Source: Chloroflexota bacterium
Lineage (GTDB): Bacteria > Chloroflexota > Limnocylindria > P2-11E
Assembly (NCBI GenBank): GCA_016194865.1
Contig: JACQAT010000007.1
Coordinates: forward strand, 124,001-188,000
Direction: 5' to 3'
DNA: 64,000 nt
Numbering within the stretch: the stretch's first letter is position 1; each line of letters opens with the position of its first letter. Shown piece after piece: positions 63,865-64,000 of this stretch. Made by a program: the position numbers and the translations under genes. The notes beneath the pieces were generated by a model. The model was not told the DNA's origin. It did not search any database and was given only the letters and a program-made list of their open reading frames with translations.

Positions 63865-63887
63865 CCCGGACGAGATCCGGGTCTTTT
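63865..63887 (+). terminator. Terminator after tRNA-fMet
   Basis: CCCGGA (63865-63870) pairs with TCCGGG (63876-63881) around a five-base loop, followed by TCTTTT. Short but well formed, eight bases after the tRNA. Confidence 0.65.
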
Positions 63888-63911
63888 CATGTCCCTAAAC
63901 TCACAGCAGTC

Positions 63912-63983
<72 letters not shown>

Positions 63984-64000
63984 CCGGTGTCTCCCTCATC

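Overview
The window is a G+C-rich, gene-dense stretch of a bacterial chromosome. The gene set is a division and cell-wall (dcw) cluster that contains pgeF and the small basic protein gene, followed by nrdR, dcd, yggT, DUF4446, DUF1461 and murI. This fits a Chloroflexota-type lineage (Limnocylindria or a relative) or a neighbouring monoderm phylum. That placement is an inference from gene content; no 16S gene is present. Many neighbouring genes overlap by four bases (NTGA), so long co-transcribed, translationally coupled runs are the rule. No stretch over about 300 bases lacks a gene; the longest gap (1510-1777) holds a candidate attenuator.

Layout. 1-1509: the end of a sensor kinase gene and its OmpR-type response regulator. 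1510-3450: a leader peptide, an antiterminator/terminator pair and an ABC exporter. 3461-6320: a TerC-type membrane protein with a small membrane partner, divergent from an XRE regulator across a perfect palindrome; then a zinc-ribbon protein and FabH. 6374-28217: the dcw cluster, in the order mraZ (frame-split), rsmH, ftsL, ftsI, murF, mraY, pgeF, murD, ftsW, murG, murC, murB, an inserted lower-GC block, ftsQ, sbp, ftsA, ftsZ. murE is absent. The inserted block (about 19017-24480) encodes an unknown membrane protein, a VanX-type D,D-dipeptidase, an alpha/beta hydrolase, a second MurF fused to a membrane domain, and a Ddl-type ligase. It looks like a laterally acquired module that edits the peptidoglycan stem terminus.

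28244-31675: nrdR, a HAD phosphatase, dcd interrupted by a class 3 intein with a LAGLIDADG endonuclease, yggT and DUF167. 31705-33896: an ECF sigma, membrane protein, PspC and LiaF-like envelope-stress operon. 33932-39438: typA, a possible metallopeptidase, a surface protein, tRNA-Val, a solute-binding lipoprotein and small membrane proteins. 39435-45608: diacylglycerol kinase, selA, ridA, a 50-residue membrane protein, selB and pepA. 45647-50881: a UvrD-family helicase-nuclease, a broken MFS transporter gene and rmuC.

50878-58470: a membrane protein, an M20 amidohydrolase, a methyltransferase remnant, dgcN/dgcA-like genes, DUF1461, a CpaE-like ATPase, glutamate racemase and YchF. Together these suggest D-glutamate supply and salvage. 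58484-62466: a PfkB-family kinase and a polar amino-acid ABC transporter. 62493-63983: a class A beta-lactamase-like serine hydrolase, a DivIC-like protein, initiator tRNA-fMet and a second CAU tRNA.

The most notable items are the ribosome-controlled attenuator before the ABC exporter, the VanX/MurF/Ddl module inside the dcw cluster, the class 3 intein in Dcd, and repeated evidence that CTG serves as a start codon in CTGA overlaps (clearest for selB).
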